Source: Deltaproteobacteria bacterium
Lineage (GTDB): Bacteria > Desulfobacterota > DSM-4660 > Desulfatiglandales > Desulfatiglandaceae
Direction: 5' to 3'
NCBI GenBank assembly: GCA_021737425.1
Contig: JAIPDZ010000005.1
Coordinates: 1 to 44,878, forward strand
DNA length: 44,878 nt
Within the stretch, counting starts at the first letter, position 1. The number at the start of each line of letters is the position of its first letter. A program made the position numbers and the translations under genes. Below are positions 41,750-44,878 of this stretch, piece after piece. The notes beneath the pieces were generated by a model that did no database searches, was not told the DNA's origin, and saw only the letters and a list, made by a program, of their open reading frames with translations.

Positions 41750-43120
41750 TTATCCGATCATCATATTCTCTTCAGCATGTTCAATCCCTTTTGCGGTGCC
41801 CGTTCCCAAAATGATGTAGGAAAAGGTCAGCACCCCCACCCTGCCGATGATCATCATTAATATGATCAAACACTTACCCCAGGTGTTAAGGTCCGGGGTA
41901 ACGCCCATGGACAATCCCACCGTGCCGAAGGCCGACACGGTTTCAAAAAAATATGCAAGAAAAAAACCTTGCCGTTCTGCACCATCCGGACCACTTACAG
42001 CAACCCCTACCAGAATCAAAAACAAGATTAAAGAGATAATTCCCGTGGAAGATAGGACCAGCGACAAACTCCGCGTTACGGTCTCCTGGGGAATGCTCTT
42101 TTTAAAGATGTTGACGCGCTGCCTTCGCTTGACCCGGGTCCAGGTAAACATGGTGATCAGCGCCAGGGTCGTTGTTTTGACCCCTCCCCCGCAGGAACCC
42201 GGAGATGCCCCGAAGAACATGAGAAATATCATCATGGCCAGTGTGGCCTCCTTCAAAGAGCCAATATCAACGGTGTTGAAACCTGCGGTACGGCAGGTGA
42301 TGGACTGGAAAACAGGCGCCAGCACACAATGGAGAATGGACGTCGACGCCTTAAGGGACTGCCTTTCCAGAAAGGCGAACATCAAGGCCCCGAGCACGAT
42401 CAAGATCAAACTGGTCAAGAGCACCGTCTTGGTCTGAATGGAGAGCCTGGCACGCCCTTGTTTATGCACCCCGAACCATTGCCGGAGGTCATAAAGTACC
42501 GGGAAGCCGAACCCCCCGCAGACAATCAACCCACACATGGTGAGGTTGAGGAGGATGTCGTTGCTGTATTGCATCATACTGTCTGAGTAGAGGGAAAACC
42601 CGGCATTGCAGAAGGCCGATACCGAGTGAAATACGGCGGTGTAAAGCGCCTGCAAAAAGGGGAGTTCGCGGCCCCAGTGCACGGTCAGCAAGAGAGCCCC
42701 GACTGCTTCCACGGTGAAGGTCAGTACCAGAATATGCACCACCAGTCCCAGGATGTCCTCCCGGGGCGTATGGGCAAACAGATCCTGGATGGCCATCCGC
42801 TGGCGGAAAGAGATGCTCCGGCCGATCCATTGAAACAGCATGACCGCAAAGGTCATAACTCCCAGCCCGCCCAGCTGAATAAGGGTCAGGATCACCCCCT
42901 GACCAAATCCGGTGAAATAACTTCCCGTATCCACGACAATCAATCCGGTAACGCATACGGCCGAAGTAGCGGTAAACAGTGCATCCACCCACGGGATATG
43001 GCCGGTGTGGGTGGAAAACGGCATTTTGAGCAGAAGCGTGCCCACCCCTATGGCCAGAAGGAAACTGAGCAGCACGAGGGTGGCGGGATGCAATTTGAGG
43101 ATTCGGCTGCGAGTGATCAT
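41750..43120 (-). CDS. ktrB: KtrB/TrkH-type K+ translocating subunit
   Basis: A 456-aa inner-membrane K+ (or Na+-coupled K+) transporter with four pore repeats. Pore-loop signatures are SAVCVTGLIV, SAFCNAGFS, TCRTAGFN and SAFGTVGLS; each carries the selectivity Gly. The flexible intramembrane region reads GASPGSCGGGVKTTT. N-terminal LHPATLVLLSFLLAIGVGTLLLKMP is typical of KtrB. Its ATG shares one base with the stop of the receiver-like Cys protein, indicating coupled translation. All four pores are intact, unlike the TrkH copy at the window edge. Confidence 0.95.
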   Translation of the reverse strand: MITRSRILKLHPATLVLLSFLLAIGVGTLLLKMPFSTHTGHIPWVDALFTATSAVCVTGLIVVDTGSYFTGFGQGVILTLIQLGGLGVMTFAVMLFQWIGRSISFRQRMAIQDLFAHTPREDILGLVVHILVLTFTVEAVGALLLTVHWGRELPFLQALYTAVFHSVSAFCNAGFSLYSDSMMQYSNDILLNLTMCGLIVCGGFGFPVLYDLRQWFGVHKQGRARLSIQTKTVLLTSLILIVLGALMFAFLERQSLKASTSILHCVLAPVFQSITCRTAGFNTVDIGSLKEATLAMMIFLMFFGASPGSCGGGVKTTTLALITMFTWTRVKRRQRVNIFKKSIPQETVTRSLSLVLSSTGIISLILFLILVGVAVSGPDGAERQGFFLAYFFETVSAFGTVGLSMGVTPDLNTWGKCLIILMMIIGRVGVLTFSYIILGTGTAKGIEHAEENMMIG

Positions 43121-43719
43121 TACTTCACTCTCGGATCCAGATAGTGTTCACAAAGAAGATGGTTTTCAGTCTCACACCACTGCTGAAGTCGGCGAGCGCC
43201 GAGGACCATCCGGTCCAGGTAAGCCCTGCACACCGTCATCTCGTGTTGTGAATCGATTTTGCTGTAATGCAGAAAGGGACAAAGAATTTCGAGGTGCCTG
43301 CCCGGGCTGTCTGCCGGCCCCAAGTCCTGGATGGTCCCACGCACGAGATTTGAATCCGGTTTGGCATCACCGAGGTACCGGATATAGTCAACTTTTGCCT
43401 GCTTGGGATCTTCGGTTAATTTGCGGTGCTTTGAAGGCAGGAGCGCCAGGACGGTACATTGTTTGGTGTGGCTGTTTCGCTTCAGCGCGGCACTTAATTC
43501 CAGGAGGGCTTCGCGCTCCCGGATCGAAATTCGCATGAATGATACCACGATCACCTTGGGCTTCCACTCAACGGCCTTGTCCAGGCACTGGATCGGGCTG
43601 GCCACCCATTTCTCTTCCCACGGCGAATCAGAAATACTTCCAAATGTATCGCACACCAAGAACTTCATCTCTCGGCTCTCAGTCTCCACTCCAGTTGGTT
43701 TGATCTCTTCTTTTTTCAT
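43120..43719 (-). CDS. Receiver-like protein with Cys-motif tail in the K+ operon
   Basis: A 199-aa protein. Residues 18-130 look like a degenerate receiver (MKFLVCDTFGS, PKVIVVSFMRIS, CTVLALLPS, YIRYLG) lacking the acidic pair and the acceptor Asp (VVSFMRIS at the strand 3 end). The C-terminus carries four Cys in the order LCPFLHY, VCRAYL, WCETENHLLC, EHY, a pattern I have seen in deltaproteobacterial regulators and which could bind a metal or Fe-S cluster. It lies between two TrkH-type genes, four bases after the first and overlapping the second by one base, so it is surely co-expressed with K+ uptake. Function is unknown; a redox or metal sensor for transport is inference. Confidence 0.75.
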   Translation of the reverse strand: MKKEEIKPTGVETESREMKFLVCDTFGSISDSPWEEKWVASPIQCLDKAVEWKPKVIVVSFMRISIREREALLELSAALKRNSHTKQCTVLALLPSKHRKLTEDPKQAKVDYIRYLGDAKPDSNLVRGTIQDLGPADSPGRHLEILCPFLHYSKIDSQHEMTVCRAYLDRMVLGARRLQQWCETENHLLCEHYLDPRVK

Positions 43720-43723
43720 TACA

Positions 43724-44731
43724 TCATTTCTCCCTTGATGTCCACGTCAACATTCGCCGGCCGTCCCCCCCGATCTTAAGGAGGCTGACGATCACCACGA
43801 TGAACTCCAGTCTTCCCAGGAACATGGCGATGGTTTCGGACCACAGGGCGCTGTCCGGCATCCGGGCCGAAGTGACACCCACTGAAAGCCCGACCGTTCC
43901 GAGAGCGGAAGCGAATTCAAAAAGGGCGTCGACAAGGTTGAAACCGCAGGCGCAGAGGATCATGACGCCGAGTACATAGGTCGCCAGATATATAAAGATA
44001 AAGACCATCACCTGGCGAATCCTGGCATCATCCACAAAAACCCGCCTGTTGCCCTCCCAGATGGGACGTTCCAATACCGCGGTGCGGGGCATGAGATGTC
44101 GTTTAATCTCCCACCAAAGCATCCGCCACAACAGATAGACGCGAAACTGCTTGATCCCGCCGGCCGTGGAACACGTTCCCCCGCCGATCAGCATCAGAGT
44201 GATCAGCAGAAATAGACCGAAAGCGTTCCAATTGCTGTAGCTAATCGTTGAAAAGCCCGTGGTGGTGACGGCCGTCACCGTTTCGAAGACTGCGACCCGG
44301 ATTGATTTTCCGATCTGCGGGTAGAAGGCCCGGCTCGTCAGCAGGAAGATGGCTGCTGCTGACAAGGAAATGAGTACAACCAGCACGCGCACCTCGCCGT
44401 TTCGCGCCACCATTCGCAGCCTGCCGCGCCACAGCAACCAGGCGGTGACAAAGCTCAAATTGCCGAGAAGCATCAGCGGCAGGGTTACGGCCTCGATGGC
44501 CGTTGAATTCCAGTATCCGATACTCTCCGCTCGTGTGGAGAATCCGCCCGTGGAGACAACGGCAAAGGCATGGTTGACCGCGTCGAAAAGCGACATGCCC
44601 GCCATCCGGTACCCAATGGTTCCGGCGAGGGCGTAGCAACCATAGATGATCAGAACCAACCGGGCCGACTGCCGGACATGCGGCACGAGTTGGTCGCTTC
44701 GACCCTCGGCGCTCGAGATGCCGACCCCCAC
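43724..44731 (-). CDS. trkH: TrkH-type K+ transporter, N-terminally truncated
   Basis: A 335-aa product covering the last three pore repeats of a TrkH protein: pore loops VSTGGFST, VTTTGFSTI and LGTVGLSVG, and the GGGTCSTAGGIK segment. The first repeat and its pore loop are missing; full TrkH proteins are about 480 aa. Just upstream, homology switches to a sigma-54 activator fragment in a different frame near 44731-44743, so the 5' end has been lost by rearrangement or misassembly. The GTG at 44731 is only the first available start and has no obvious ribosome site. With one pore missing it is unlikely to transport alone. Confidence 0.8.
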   Translation of the reverse strand: MGVGISSAEGRSDQLVPHVRQSARLVLIIYGCYALAGTIGYRMAGMSLFDAVNHAFAVVSTGGFSTRAESIGYWNSTAIEAVTLPLMLLGNLSFVTAWLLWRGRLRMVARNGEVRVLVVLISLSAAAIFLLTSRAFYPQIGKSIRVAVFETVTAVTTTGFSTISYSNWNAFGLFLLITLMLIGGGTCSTAGGIKQFRVYLLWRMLWWEIKRHLMPRTAVLERPIWEGNRRVFVDDARIRQVMVFIFIYLATYVLGVMILCACGFNLVDALFEFASALGTVGLSVGVTSARMPDSALWSETIAMFLGRLEFIVVIVSLLKIGGDGRRMLTWTSREK

Positions 44732-44742
44732 AGGCCCGACGC

Positions 44743-44878
44743 CTTGGATTCCCCCAGGCGTTCGTATTCCTTGTCTTGAATGAACCGAAGCAATTTGGCC
44801 TGCACCGACGGAGCCATGTCTCCGATCTCATCCAGGAAAAGCGTGCCGCCTTCACATGCGGCGATCCGCCCCGGATTA
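44743..44878 (-). pseudogene. Sigma-54 activator AAA+ fragment at window edge
   Basis: The reverse strand encodes GRIAACEGGTLFLDEIGDM, then APSVQAKLLRFIQDKEYERLGESK, the Walker B region of an NtrC-type AAA+ domain. Homology stops after LGESK, before the expected ATNR region, where the truncated TrkH begins in another frame. The upstream part lies outside the window. Confidence 0.75.

Overview
The window reads like a chromosomal piece of a moderately GC-rich Desulfobacterota (deltaproteobacterial) genome. The signs are very large PAS/CHASE hybrid histidine kinases, several NtrC-type sigma-54 activators, LHNIGNA-type kinase cores, LPICSNCK zinc-ribbon tails, REP-like palindromes with tyrosine transposases, and GAAACT heptamer repeats. 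The taxon is inferred from family content only; I see no rRNA, tRNA or CRISPR array.

Layout. 0.1-10.9 kb (+): a diguanylate cyclase response regulator, a receiver with a degenerate HPt and basic tail, a lone receiver, and two giant hybrid kinases (1746 and 1038 aa). 10.9-12.2 kb: a tandem duplication carrying a REP-associated tyrosine transposase; the second copy is frameshifted. 12.2-20.2 kb (+): kaiC, two kaiB genes, a PAS hybrid kinase of the kaiBC-linked type, and two sigma-54 activators. 20.4-22.8 kb (+): an operon behind a good sigma-54 promoter, with a pseudo-receiver, a receiver joined to a kinase dimerisation domain without an ATPase domain, and a receiver/HD-GYP phosphodiesterase. 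23-29.9 kb (+): an LHNIGNA kinase, a branched-chain-type periplasmic binding protein, a membrane sensor with the same dimerisation domain but no ATPase domain, a response-regulator stub, and a receiver-kinase hybrid. 30.4-34.3 kb (+): a second sigma-54 promoter, then a pseudo-receiver, CheW and a 900-aa chemoreceptor, ending at a strong hairpin. 34.3-37.1 kb (+): an exported dCache protein with a CheD-like domain, an unknown protein, a zinc-ribbon membrane protein and a short secreted fragment. 37.2-38.2 kb (+): an E1-like enzyme with a ThiS/MoaD-like partner. 38.2-44.9 kb (-): an NfeD-like protein, a putative haem membrane protein, a small Cys-rich secreted protein, a DUF302 protein, a frameshifted VIT-family transporter, and a K+ uptake operon (truncated TrkH, receiver-like Cys protein, KtrB, KtrA). 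The K+ operon abuts a sigma-54 activator fragment at the right edge.

How it fits together. About 30 kb on one strand is almost entirely signal transduction. GGDEF and HD-GYP outputs imply c-di-GMP synthesis and breakdown; three NtrC-like genes and two sigma-54 promoters imply sigma-54 output; KaiB/KaiC implies a timing or stress-state input. Several parts are kinase pieces lacking an ATPase domain or receivers lacking the acceptor Asp, which suggests phosphate transfer between separate proteins. Repeats have repeatedly landed at kinase gene ends and now supply stop codons and C-terminal residues.
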